DNA of 64,000 nt, taken from the NCBI GenBank assembly GCA_964020155.1, contig OZ026564.1, forward strand, positions 3,142,223-3,206,222, given 5' to 3'. Shown one piece after another: positions 20,962-33,457 of the stretch (positions are counted from its first letter, which is position 1; the number at the start of each line of letters is the position of its first letter). The notes beneath the pieces are model-generated. The model was not told where the DNA came from. It worked only from the letters and a program-made list of their open reading frames with translations, and did not search any database. Made by a program: the position numbers and the translations under genes. This DNA is from Chondrilla cf. caribensis. Taxonomy: Eukaryota; Porifera; Demospongiae; Chondrillida; Chondrillidae.

Positions 20962-23637
20962 TATATAGTTCACTCTTTAATATTATAGGCCTAGTGGTAA
21001 CACCAGATAACTCAGAGTATCGGACTGCACGTGGCACACTTTGTATCTCAGAATCGTGTACAGTGTCGTATGTTTGCACTAGTTCAGCTTAAATTTATCT
21101 ATACCAAACTAGCTTGTGAGTGTACATGAGTTACTATGTATAAATGTGTGTTGTTGTGTTCCAGGTACTATGCTTACTAGATTTTCTGAGAACAAACTGT
21201 GGTTTTAACTCATTTGGTTAAACATATAGGGCTTGCCTAGGCCTGCACCTTGTTGTTTATTTAGAGGTAATTAGTATTTAGCATTTCTTGAGAACTGTAC
21301 TCTGACAGCTCACACCACAGTTTCGCTGAAATAGCAAAGTAACCATGGCAATGACATAACACAGCTGACAGAGCAAGGTCAGCCTAGTAATTCCTTCACC
21401 TTGCCTGGATGACCCTACCTAAGCAGTCTCCCAAGATTACCATACCTATGGATCATTACAGAATGCTTATAGATTGATGACCACTTTAGTCCTATATTCC
21501 CAGATCAAAATGGATTTAAAGAGCACACAGTGAGACACTTGTCTTATCATTTTCTTGTCATTATCACACTGCAGTAATCAATAAATGGGCCAATTACCAA
21601 GTTCATTTTGGCAAAGACGTACACAACATAGGTGAAGTGGTCTGACTATAGCAACTGGACATGTAAGTCCATACCGTATCTTTAGTTGTTGGTACATCAA
21701 AAATGACAGACTCCATCTGGATTCAGTTATGTGTACAATAGAACCTCTAACATAACCAGAGCACAGGTACATAATAATCTATTATAATTGGAGTGACATA
21801 GCTACATAATTGCAATTATTATAATAAACCATAGGTAATTTAAATTTATGTGCTAAGTAGTTACTGTAAATTATCATTTCCGCGAAGAAATTGGTATTCA
21901 GTTTCATTCATGAACACCCAATGACGTAATCGAAACCGACACGTGACGTGACGTACTGCAATAGGATTTGCAAAACTTTTTGTCACGAAATTGAGCAATT
22001 CGTGAACGTTTGTCCCGAGAAAGTTTCCATCCATATGGTATTATTATTGATGATTTTACCTTAATAAACTTTCCCATGATTGGTGCCTGATCAATGGGTA
22101 CACAGCAACTTAATAGATCCGAGGATGATATAATCCAAGGCCACTTTCCACGAATGTTACAAGCAATGGCCCTTTGCTTTGGAATCCACAGTACCACTAA
22201 ATATACTTTTACATAATTATTATAAGACCTATGCATGGCATCCAGGGTGTTATATTATGACCTAATATGGACAAATGGAATTCCCAATATCAAATGATAA
22301 GATATACGTACACAATAAATAATTCCTGGAATAGGTTGCCATGGGTACTAATATGATTATAATAATGAAAGTTATTCTAAAGTAATACTCAGGCAAACAT
22401 GTTTGTGAAGGGGAGTTGCTAGGTTCATACTTCCAGACTAACAGGTGTCTCTGATCTGAAGTGACCTTTCAATGATTGCTGCCCATGGCATTACGCAGTG
22501 GTGAATACCCAAATGTATTAAAGGTAAATATAACATAGGCATAGGAATGGGGGAGGGGGGCACTTCCCCCTTAAATATTTGTAAGATTTGATAAGCATTG
22601 ACCCCCAAACTACATAGCATAATGAACTTGCAAAAATGCCGTATCACCTCAAAATGGAGTGATCTATCCAGCTGCAACTCATAAATGCTAATTGTAGTAT
22701 TCTAGTGAATTATGATTGGAGAGAAAGAAGATTTACTGAATTGCCTCCAACAAGTGTGTGCCAAGTTGTCCTCCATTGTAGTGTGACATGTACTACATGA
22801 GTAAGCATGTTATTGTCATCGGTGACTGGGAGAAGCTGTTTTGTGTTGACAGTACTAGTTTGAGTCAATGATCGAAATAGCAAGCAAATTTGTTCGCATT
22901 GTGGCTTTATCAAAGTGCAATGAGGGAGTGTCTGACTCTGAATTGGACAACCCTGGATTCAGTGCAACGGCCAACCTGAGCTTGAGAAGGAATCACCACC
23001 AGTTACTGACCCCAGTACTAACCCCCAATTGGAAGACAACACATTTGTCTCTTGCCAAAGTGCATGTGCACTGACCTACAAGTAGTGAACCAGCAAATTC
23101 ATTTATAAGTGCTAATTCACGCAGACAGGGATACTTTGGTACTTTTCCTTGACATTCATGCATACTATTATGGTTTTGTAATTTGTAGAATTTTGTTCAG
23201 TGGTAGTATTGAGTTGACACCTTTTTATCCTTGTATTCAAATAGTTGTTTGCGTACGTATCATGCCAACAGGATACGGCTATACTGCCAAATTATTACAT
23301 ATATATCCTACCTCAATGCGGAACCTTTTCAAACACCATGATATATGACATTGTATGTAATTTTGACAATTGTACTCTGAGTGAACAGCAGCACATCCCA
23401 CCCCTCCGTACTATTTCCAAATAAGTTATAGACTACAGTTTACCTGGTGATAGTTCTCAGGAAATTCGGTATTAATTTATGACCTATGTAGTATGGGTTA
23501 CAGGCATTCCTATAATATGAAGTGATGAGGTATACACAGTAAACCATTCCTGGAATTAGGTTGCCATGGGTACTAATAATATTATGATTGTAATAATGAA
23601 AGTTATTCTAAAGTAATACTGACAGGCAAATGTCAAC
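20962..23637. other. Spacer duplicate of 8886-11566
   Basis: Nearly identical to 8886-11566: the inverted 5'-flank copy, the site of the missing 313-aa gene, the CRE-like motifs, the G-rich patch and the X-box-like motif all recur at a constant offset of about 12.07 kb. No supported gene. Confidence 0.6.
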
Positions 23638-24233
23638 ATGCCCAAGCTGGAGGAAGTTATTGACCGGATGCATGGCCCTTGTGAAAATAAGCAAGGAGCA
23701 ATTCTACATACTAGAAATACCTTCTTCAAAATCCATGATAGTTAAGAAGGAAAGAGATACCATGTTGGGATCCATTGATCTAGCTGTTCTTATTGATGAC
23801 CTTGGATGCGTTGGGAACTTTGTGAGGATAGCCTACAACGGAGTAGCGGGATTTACTGACCTCCAGATCAAAATACGCAGGATTGGCTATGACGTTACTA
23901 AACTATGCGACAAATCGGCAGTCACTGTGTCCATGTTCAAGCGTGCTTCCACTAGCATTTTGGCTGATTTGCAAGGTACGTACCAGTTCCTGTTGGATCA
24001 GCTAGAAGACATGGCCTTGGAAACACTCGCCGCAGTAAATGATGCTGCCAAGGATATGGCAGGTGCCGCCGAACAGCTGTCTAAGGAATTTGATGAGCAG
24101 TCGAGTCGGCACTTGAAGATACCATGAATACCAAAGGATTGCATTGAAGGACCTTGAAGATGCTCAGAAAGAAATAGACAGACAAAACAAAGATGCAGTG
24201 GATGTGGAAGCAAAGCAGCATGCAAATGAATAA
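23638..24233 (+). pseudogene. Truncated coiled-coil pseudogene 2
   Basis: Duplicate of 11567-12168 with the same 2-bp insertion, the same internal deletion and the same out-of-frame 3' fragment. A broken N-terminal frame runs to 24127. It is followed about 290 bp later by the only intact membrane-protein copy. Confidence 0.8.
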
Positions 24234-24521
24234 CATTCATTTCAGAATCACAGTAACGATTCAATTGTTTAATTTAGTACTATACATATAGGCTTATTTT
24301 GTAATGTAGGCCATATTCTTTTATGGTAGTTAAAATGTTGCATGTTATTTGATATGAAACTTCAATTAATAAGGGTAACATTTACGTGATTATCATAAAA
24401 ATACATAACGCGTCAAACTGGACAATAGCCCAGGGCGTTTGTTTTATTAAAATGGCGGTTATTCCAGAGTTATAGGCACGCCCGTCTACAAGCGGATTTC
24501 TGCATTTCCTGTCAGCACGCG

Positions 24522-26491
24522 ATGCTGCCGATCATTTTAGTTATTTTATGGACAGCCTTGATAGGAGTCATCATATACACAATCAGGTACTACAGGAGCA
24601 GAAATAAAACATCTACAAGACTTCTAACCATTAGTAGTAAGTAATGATTTGTCTCTCTCTCTGTACGTATTTGATGAAATAGGTGAATCTTCTCAGCTCG
24701 TTCACAGGGGTGAATCGGGCTATATTTAGTTCAAATTTCCCAGAGTATTGTCAATTTCCCATAGGGGACGCAAAGGTTAGGTGCTTATCAGGAATACCTG
24801 TTAGTCATCCGTAATAAATGGATCAACTACCTAGTTCATTGTGGCAAAGACGTACACAGCATAGGTGAAGTGGTCTGACTAGCAACTGGACATGTAAGTC
24901 CATACTGTATCTCTAGTTGTTGGTACATCAAAAACGACAGACTCCATCTGAATTCAGTTATGTGTACAATAGAACCTCACAATTGAGACCACCTATGGGA
25001 CCAGTTAAAGAGGTCTCAATTTTGAGGTGATCCGCATAATTCAACATTTAAAATGTATAGAGTAATACAGTACAGGAACCCCTTGGACTGGGAAAAGTGG
25101 TCCCATTACTGAGGTGGTCTCGTTACTGATGTGGCCCTATTACTGAGGCAGTCCCATTACTGAGGTGTTCCCAGTACTGAGGTGGTCCTATTACTGAGGG
25201 GGTCCAATTACTGGGGGGTCCAATTACTGAGGTGGTCCCATTACTGAGGTGGTCTGAATACTGAAGTGCTTTTTAAGTGGAGTTCTACTGTACTAGTTAC
25301 TCAACAGTGAGAGTCTTCTGAGTACAGTATTGGCACTAGAATTGGTCTGTGAGGCTATTTTGTCATCTACATACATACGTACATATATATGTATGTATGT
25401 AGATGACAAATAGTGTGTGTGTATGTGTGTGTGTTGCATAGTTATGACTACCTGAGTATGCCACCAACCATTGAACCAATGTATAATACAGAGTGTAAAT
25501 GGAGTCATACACACATGCACTATATACTGGATGTACATTAGCTGTTGGTGTTGGTGTTCAGCTGTCCCATATGTGTATTACATATGAATGGTCATTCACC
25601 CACTCCTTAGGTGAAGTCGATGATGGATCTTCTAAATCGAGGGTGCTGGCAGAGTGGAATGATATCATAGCTGACTACATGCCTCAAGATGAGGACGATA
25701 ATGATGTAGAGGGGGGAGGACTAGTGGGGGCGGGAGACCACAACCTAACTCTCTCGACCAACTACGACAATAGAAGCAGTGTGGGGGAGTTTGCTGTTGA
25801 TCTGAATGGAGACAGAGGTGACGGTGAGTCTGGAAGCCAACGTGGTTCCAGTCTGCTCGACGAAGTCTTCAGTGACGAATTCTTCCAGGTTTTTGAAAAC
25901 GACTACTTCCACGTGAGAGATAGCGTTCACAAACCACCAGGACCTGCTGACACAGACAAAAATGACATTCGTCGATCAGATTCAGATGAAAGCTATGAAC
26001 TGCGTGAAATGGGAAGTGGACACCAATTTGATCCCAGTCTCCATCATCCCTCCTCTCTCACTGGTGTTGATGGACAACTTCCATTGCGAGAAATTGAAAG
26101 AGATACAGATGAAACGTCTCACAAGGAACATATACCAAGCTCGTTGAACAAGGATGAGAAGAGGAATAATGGTTTGAACGATCACAGGCTTGAAGAAGGT
26201 GAAAATGGGGTAACTAGAGTGAAGAAGAAACGTAAACAGCCGGCAGTCCGTGAGTACTCATTCGGAGAAGGGCATCCAAAGAAGAAGGTCAAAAGGAAGA
26301 AAAAGCGTAAAGCAAGAAAGCCACCCATCACAGAGTACACGTTCGGTGAAGCTGGCTCCGAGAGCCAAGAGGCTAGCAAGTGTGACAAGGAAGCTAAGAA
26401 ACCAGTCACTGGTGAGTACAGCTTTGTCACAAACATCGATGACATTGAATCGGACGAGGACGAACAGGTGGAGAAGTTCACTTATTTATAG
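24522..26491 (+). CDS. 331-aa single-pass membrane protein with acidic, Tyr-motif tail (intact copy E)
   Basis: Exons 24522-24636 and 25611-26491 (GTAAGT donor, CTTAG acceptor, phase 1) join in frame to 331 codons plus stop. Residues 2-22 are a hydrophobic helix with almost no ectodomain, followed by a basic stop-transfer (RYYRSRNK). The tail is acidic and Ser/Asp-rich (about 40-220), then Lys/Arg-rich. Its end carries three copies of an EY[ST]F motif exactly 27 residues apart (at about 26253, 26334 and 26415), the last reading YSFV, which fits a YxxPhi sorting signal. No family recognised. Copies A-D are decayed. The start could lie further upstream: the AAAATGGCGG leader ATG opens only a 7-codon frame here. 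Confidence 0.7.
24967..25290. mobile_element. pogo/Tigger-type MITE in the intron of copy E
   Basis: CAATAGAACCTCACAATTGA start after TA; GTGGAGTTCTACTG end before TA; degenerate GGTGGTCCCATTACTGA units in the middle. Same intron position as in copies A and C. Confidence 0.6.
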
Positions 26492-26809
26492 TCTCACTAT
26501 AGCTTGTTTTTATTGACTATTTAATGTACAGTTCATAAACTTTGAATTAAAATTTGTTCTTTCTTATTCAAGCTGACCATAATATTTTACATGTATAATA
26601 TGTAACAAACAGTATAATGTATATACTTACTGTATATAATAATGTATATACGTAATGTACTGAAACTGTAATAATGTATACGTGGTTATAATGTTATATA
26701 TATTTGCAATAATACTTATCCTTAATACTATATTAACAGCTGTATAGTATTATAAAAATTATGTGCCATGTATATACTTACACAATTTTGTACTATATAT
26801 ATTATGCTT

Positions 26810-27118
26810 GTCTTCCGTTACCATGGTAACTGAGCGATATCCTCGGGTGATAAATATGCTAACCTGTCCTAGGACTTCAGGCGAATTTATCACCCGGCGA
26901 TAACTAATTGACAGTCTAATTAATATAGTTTCTACGCATTCAATTGTGTCGGCATCAATGAATATCATTAACACTATAACAAAATGATCTCAAACGGAAG
27001 ACAAATTAGTTATCACCCAATTACTCAGATGGTAGCCTAATAGAATTACTCGACCTCGGCTTCGCCTCGGTCTCGCATTCTATTACGGCTACCATCCTCG
27101 TAATTGGGTGATAACTAC
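26810..27118. mobile_element. Foldback element at the array boundary
   Basis: Left hairpin CGGGTGATAAAT/ATTTATCACCCG (26844-26855, 26885-26896). Right hairpin with about 41-base arms (27007-27047, 27077-27117) around a CpG-rich loop containing GGCTTCGCC. An outer inverted pair GTCTTCCGTT/AACGGAAGAC lies at 26810-26819 and 26993-27002. It includes a perfect palindrome GTTACCATGGTAAC (26817-26830), an ideal RFX X-box shape. It marks where similarity to the array ends. Confidence 0.6.
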
Positions 27119-27360
27119 TACATACACTTTTATTATTGGTATGTACATACGACATACATACAGGTACGTTTACATGCAGGATCATATGTGTAATAACAGT
27201 AATAATTACATATTAACTGCTATCATTATACAGCCAGCTGCAGACCTAGATTATAACTTGTTTAAGCACTACAAAATTATAACTTCGCTACGATTACCAT
27301 TCTACGTATAACTATCCTTACAAAACCTATCACGTTGTCTTGTGTTACGTATGAAATGCT

Positions 27361-29537
27361 TCACACCAAGTAACTGGTATCATCACACTGGTCCACCTTC
27401 ACATCCGGGGGACGATTGTGAGACCTACCACCAGGCCGAACCTTCGGGTCCTCGGTATTCACCTCAAACTTGCTGATCAAGGCACGCAGCTTCATTTGAC
27501 GGCCGGGTGGGGGTTTGTGGTCCTTCTTTTCCAAACTGTCTCTCTCTTTCAGACCAGTTGCTTTCACAGAAGAAGTATGGGAATGCTCAAGCAGTGTATT
27601 CTCATCCACACCAGCAAGGTTCATACCATCACAATCATCGTCTGGTATCTTCTCCTCATCCATTTCAGCTGTGTCATTCCCGTGGACTGCCAAAGTTGGT
27701 TCTTCGTCATCAGTGTGGGAGGGAACAACCTGGTCCTTAGGGAGACTGGACACAGGTTCATCCTTGACTGCTCCCATCTCCCATTCTTTGGTTTGAGAGG
27801 TCACCTTCACCAAGTGTACCACATCTGAATCGCTTTCCCCACAGCTGTCTTCTCCCAAGGTAGCACTCTCGTCTGATTCAGAGTCTTCGTCTTTGCCTGG
27901 CCCATCGTCTTCATCGGAAGTATCACTGGAATTGGTGCTATACTCGCAGTCTTCATCCTCAGGGTCAATGTCAACATTGTCGTCCAAATTGGTTTCCTCG
28001 AATTCTGGATTCTTATAACCATCTCCATCTTCAAGGTGGTCCTCCCAACCAGCATCACCTTCTTCTCCAGCATACACAGGATTCATCATGGTGGCACCGA
28101 GGAGGTTTTCAACGCCGTGAACAGCTCGCCCCTTGTTTCGGCGTAGCCTGTACTTTCTTCTCCAATGTTTTGGTGTCTCAGACATCTGCTCTTCCCCTAT
28201 CACCCGTGGATCACATATTGCCAACGGTTTCACCTTCCTGCGTTTCCTCCGGAAGCAGTGTATGATGCATCCAAGTATCACGACGATACCGAGGACTGCA
28301 ACATTGGGGAAAGGAAACAGACAACTTTGTGACCATGTACGGACACAAGCATATAATATGTACATAATATGTATGTTATGTACATTACCATGTGTGTGTG
28401 TGTGTATGTGTGTGTGTGTGCGTGTTCTTGTGCATATACATTCCGGCAGAGTGAAGAGAACTCTCTGTAGATATGTTTGTGACAACACACAAATAATACA
28501 TACACAGTACAGACCTTATATACGGTACATACAGTACATACAGTACATACAGTATATACACACAGTACATACAGTATGTACACAGTACATACAGTACATA
28601 CAATAGACACAGTACATCCATTCACTTACCAAATATCACAGTGCATACGATTGATACAACAATAACCCAGAGTGGTAGAGTGGGAGGATCAGTCTATGTG
28701 GGGGAGAACAAGTGCACATGGGAGCACATAGGTACGTATGTATGTACATATATGCACACGTGTATCATACTGTATGAGTGTGTATATACAGTGTGTATGT
28801 ACAATACGTATGTACAAATGTAGAGTGGCATGTACAGTACGTATATCTGTATACAAATATGAACACACAATATAAGTTTGTACATATTGTGCATACTAAA
28901 AGTACAGTAAGACTTCATGTACGTATGTACATATCTGTGTGTTGTAGGTCAGAATATTCATGGAAGATCATGATATAAACAGTACAGTATTCTGAAACAT
29001 ACACACATACGTTCGCATGTACACACACAATAAAGTACGTACATGCATGTACGTAACTAAATATTGTACAGGACATTAAACACAGGTGTAAGCTACTCAC
29101 AGGAGAGAATGAGGTGCACTGGGTCACATCAGTAGCTCCCTCTTCAGTGGCATTGTACGAAGTGCCTTTTGGACAAGACTTGCACGCTAACTGTCCCACT
29201 TTGTCCTGGTAGTGGTTGTCTGGACAGACCTCACAATATGGCTGACCGAGGTAGGATCCGAAGTGGCCTGGGGGACACGGTAGACAACTGTCTTGTTCTG
29301 GATTGGGTTGGTAGTGTCCAAGAGGACAGAGCTGACATGTTGGATAGGTCAGGCTCACTGAACTGCTCAAGTACTCCACCGAGTACGTCTGGTAGCTACC
29401 AGGAGGACAGCTCACTGCAGGGATGGAGATATATGTATGTATATGACACACACCACGGGATGACCTCATGTCTATACAGTGAAGAATACTACAAGTGGAG
29501 GGGATACAGGAACACACACACACACACACACGCACAC

Positions 29538-29583
<46 letters not shown>

Positions 29584-32500
29584 CTCACCACAAAACAGAT
29601 TTGAGTCTCTCTTCAGCTCAAATCCCTGTGGACATCTACTGATCAAAGAATCATCATTGACAGATGCCGCGGTGATGGCATCGTACACCGGCACTACACC
29701 CGAATAGTCATAAACTGTCTCGTTTCCGATGTGGGTTGACACAGTGTCCACTACCATATCCCACTCCATTCTCGACAACGTTATCTGATGTAGAGACTCT
29801 TCAATTGTCTGATCACTCGATTTCTCAACACTTCCGGAAACAACCAAGAATGTCAATTTGATGTTGTTTGCAACGTCCTCGACAATAACCCTCCCTTCCT
29901 CCACAGTTACAGTACTAGTGTTGGAGAAGAGAGAGTGAATCAGAAGTTGAGTGAGGTTGAAAGAAAGATCACTGTTCTCCTCATCCGGACTGACAGCAAC
30001 AATGTCCTTCAGGAAGCTCTCTGATTCCAGTGCTCGCTTCCTTCTGGGGTTTGTTGAGAAGTCAACTCTACCGATTTTCCCGGAATTAGACAACTTTGAA
30101 TTGAGGACTCGAAGGTATGCCCCCAGGGATGCTCTGGACACGCCCACTACATTCGATGCCTCGCAGTAGTACCACCCTTCTTTGTTCTCTCCGGGAGGAT
30201 TGACTACTAGTTCACTTCTGGTCTCTCCCTCTAGTTCCTCTTTGGAGCTGCTGGAAGGACTCTTGAAATACCACTTCCATGATGGAGTTGGGGTGCCCGT
30301 GGCATTGCATCTCAAGAACACAGTGCCTTCCTCTGGATACACAGTCACATTGGTAGCCAGGAGGGTCAGCCGGGGAGACTGGTGGACCACCAGCTGCAGG
30401 GTGGTGGAGACCTCCTCTCCCTTGTGAGTCTGGACAGAACAGGTGTAGTCACCCGCCGTATCCAGGGTAACCTCGGGGATGAACAGCACGTCAGAGGTTT
30501 CTCCCGGCAATGCTAGACCGTCCTTCAACCACTGGTAGTGACCTGGGTACCTTGAAGTGGTGGAGCAGTTCATTGTCAAATTACCGGACTGATCAACCAG
30601 TGGGGACTTCCTACTCATCTGGGCATAGACCTCCGGAGTCATCTCACACCAATAGTCCCTCTCCATCATCTCCTTCACAATTCTCTCCATCTTGGCACAT
30701 TTGCCCAGGAGAGTGGCCATGCTTCTCACTGACTCATCAGAGACCATACTCAACATGTCATCTGTAGCTTCTTCAAGCTGACTCAGCAGACTCCTGGACC
30801 AGTCCATGTTTGCCACTAGCAACAGCCCTTCAGCTAGTTCGGATAACTTTGCCAAACACTCCACCATCCCGCTGCAGTTGTGCTCGCTCATCAAGGACCC
30901 AATGTGCTCATCCACATAGAGGAGCCACTTTATGAAGACGTACTGTTTTGCAATGTCGACGTCATTTCTCGCCGCAGTTGACATATTGCTCACTAAATCT
31001 CCAAACACCCGTGCTTCCTCTGTCATGCCAATCATGTCATGGATGTCACTCAAGTCAACGATGCCACTTGCTGAAGTATTCATCCATGCTGCAGGGATTC
31101 TCCAAGTATTTAATCCCTGTAGGTGATCATCCAAATCACTCGCAAGCCATTCTGCATTACTGGAAGCATTCCTGTAGTGATGGATGCTCTCCCTGAGAGA
31201 TTGGGTGATGGCGTCAAAGACAGAGGCTAAGTCTTGAACCTTTTTGCAGTAGGCACCGAAGTCAATGGTACTGCTGGAGCTGTGAGGACAGGTGCCTTCC
31301 ACCGCTCTCTTTGCTAACTGATTGGCACCAGCAGTGATGGAGGACTGGACAGAGGACACCAGGAAGTCAAATGTGAGACTGTTGTTTGAGCAGTTGTTCA
31401 CAGAGTACATCACTTCCAGAGGAATCGTGGTGGGTGGTTTGGACTCAAGAGTCAAGTTGAAAGAGATGCCGTCAATGACGATAGAGTATTCCGTATCGTT
31501 GTCATTCTTGAGGTAACGCTCCCATATTGCCTGGTGCCTTGCTTCTCTCAACATCACCAAGTCTCCAGACTGAAGGTGGAAATAGCTGTTCTGTCCAAGA
31601 GTCTTCTCTGCCAATCGGAGATCTTCAAATGCTATGCTCTCTTCCACTTCTGAGAGGATTCGCTTCTTCAACAGGGTGTCCAGGGTTGAGTACAGAGTGG
31701 TGGCATCAGAGGGTGTGCTGTCCCTCAGAGCGTCTATCACCAGCTCCCTCCCTAGACGACAGCCAATGTTCCAACCCAAACACTCTGCATTGTGTATCAT
31801 GGTGTCGATCTCAAGACCACAGCAGTAGTGGTCCATTTGCCATTTTGTCTCCTCCATCACAGGAGCATTGCATGCGTAGCTTGTCTCCTCCGTCACGTAT
31901 TCCACAAACTCCTCGGATTTATTGCTCTTGACAAAGATGGTGCGAAGACCTTCTGTTGTCTTGATCACCGAACACCCAAAGCTCGGATCCTCCCAAAACC
32001 TTTCCTGAGACTGGTCACAAGATAGAACGCCCACCACTGGTCCTTCTACTGGAGTTAAACGAGGTTTAACAATGTGTTCCCTCCTTGTCACTGGCTTGTT
32101 TATCTTCCTGGTACACTCCTCTTCACCGTACCATCGTTTGGTGTAGGGAACGGCCATGTTGTTACAGCTACCACACACAATGGCGGAATAAGGGTCGGGA
32201 ATGCAGTCGTCCACCATCGTACAGAGCTGGTTCAAGGTACTGACCAGCTCTGTGGACTGCCACCTTCTGCCGTCCAATACAACCAGAACACTGTGACCCT
32301 CGTACTCCACTTCAGCTTGTTGGCGAGCATTCTTGGCAAGGAGATACAGATTGTCAGCTTCCTCTTTCCTTTCCATTGAAGTATTCTTCAGACCTTCCAA
32401 ATGACTGAGGAGGTCGTATGCAGCACCTAAAGATGACTGGGATGTGGATAGCAATTTGGGTGCCTTCTCCAATTCCTTATAGAGGAGTTCGGATGTTGTA

Positions 32501-33391
32501 TCTTCCAAGTCATTCCAAACGGTCCCTCTCTCAAGGTTACCATGGATACGTAACACTGGGGGTGCATTCAGCTCATGTGCGGTAGCTATTGCCGATACTT
32601 GAGATTTTGTGCTCAAGACTTCCATTTCCAGTTCAAATTGAATGTCTTCACTTGATATCAAAAGCTGAACTGGAACTGGATCACCAAACAACTTCAGGAC
32701 AGCCACCTCCTCAATTGTATGTGAAGAGAAGGTTTTGTTGAAAGGATCGATCATGGTCAAAATGGCAGACTGGTCCTTCTCTCCATTGAAATCCAAGAAC
32801 CAGGAGAACAGTACGTTGCCACCTTCCTTGAGTTTGGACACAAGAGCGAGGTGCTGCTGTTGGTGACGGGGGAGACCAATGCCTTCACAACTGTGAATCT
32901 CCGAAGCTGAATGGAGAAGGTACAACTTGTGGTACATCCCTTCAATTGCAAAGTTGCCTAAGGTCAGATGGTGACAGAAGGTCGTGAAGATGATGTCGTA
33001 GAGTTGGCCGTCTGCTCCCATCTTCATCTCGACATCAACTGGACAGTGGAACCGACCTCCATCAGAGAGCAGAGAATTGAAAATGTTGTTCTGGTCAGTT
33101 AAGGTCCACTGAGACAGTGTCACCTTGAGACTACGAGGGCTTGAACAAGGGTCCTCCATTACATCAGAGCCTGGTAGAAAAGAGGTAGAGAGAGAAGTCA
33201 AGAGCTATGTACATGGATATCGCACATGTATACTGTACTCTGTATAAATGTATATACATACAGAATGGATGTACATATGTAGTTAAGTTGGTTAAATACG
33301 TGCACACGTGCACACACATCAACACACACACATACACACACACACAAACACACACACGCGCACACACACGCACACACACGCACACACACAC

Positions 33392-33457
<66 letters not shown>

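Noticed and set aside
31527..32379. Several plus-strand frames of 64-134 codons opposite exon 12 (and their mirror at 52306-53753)
   Set aside because: Antisense shadows of the large receptor exon; they mirror between arms because the coding strand is conserved.
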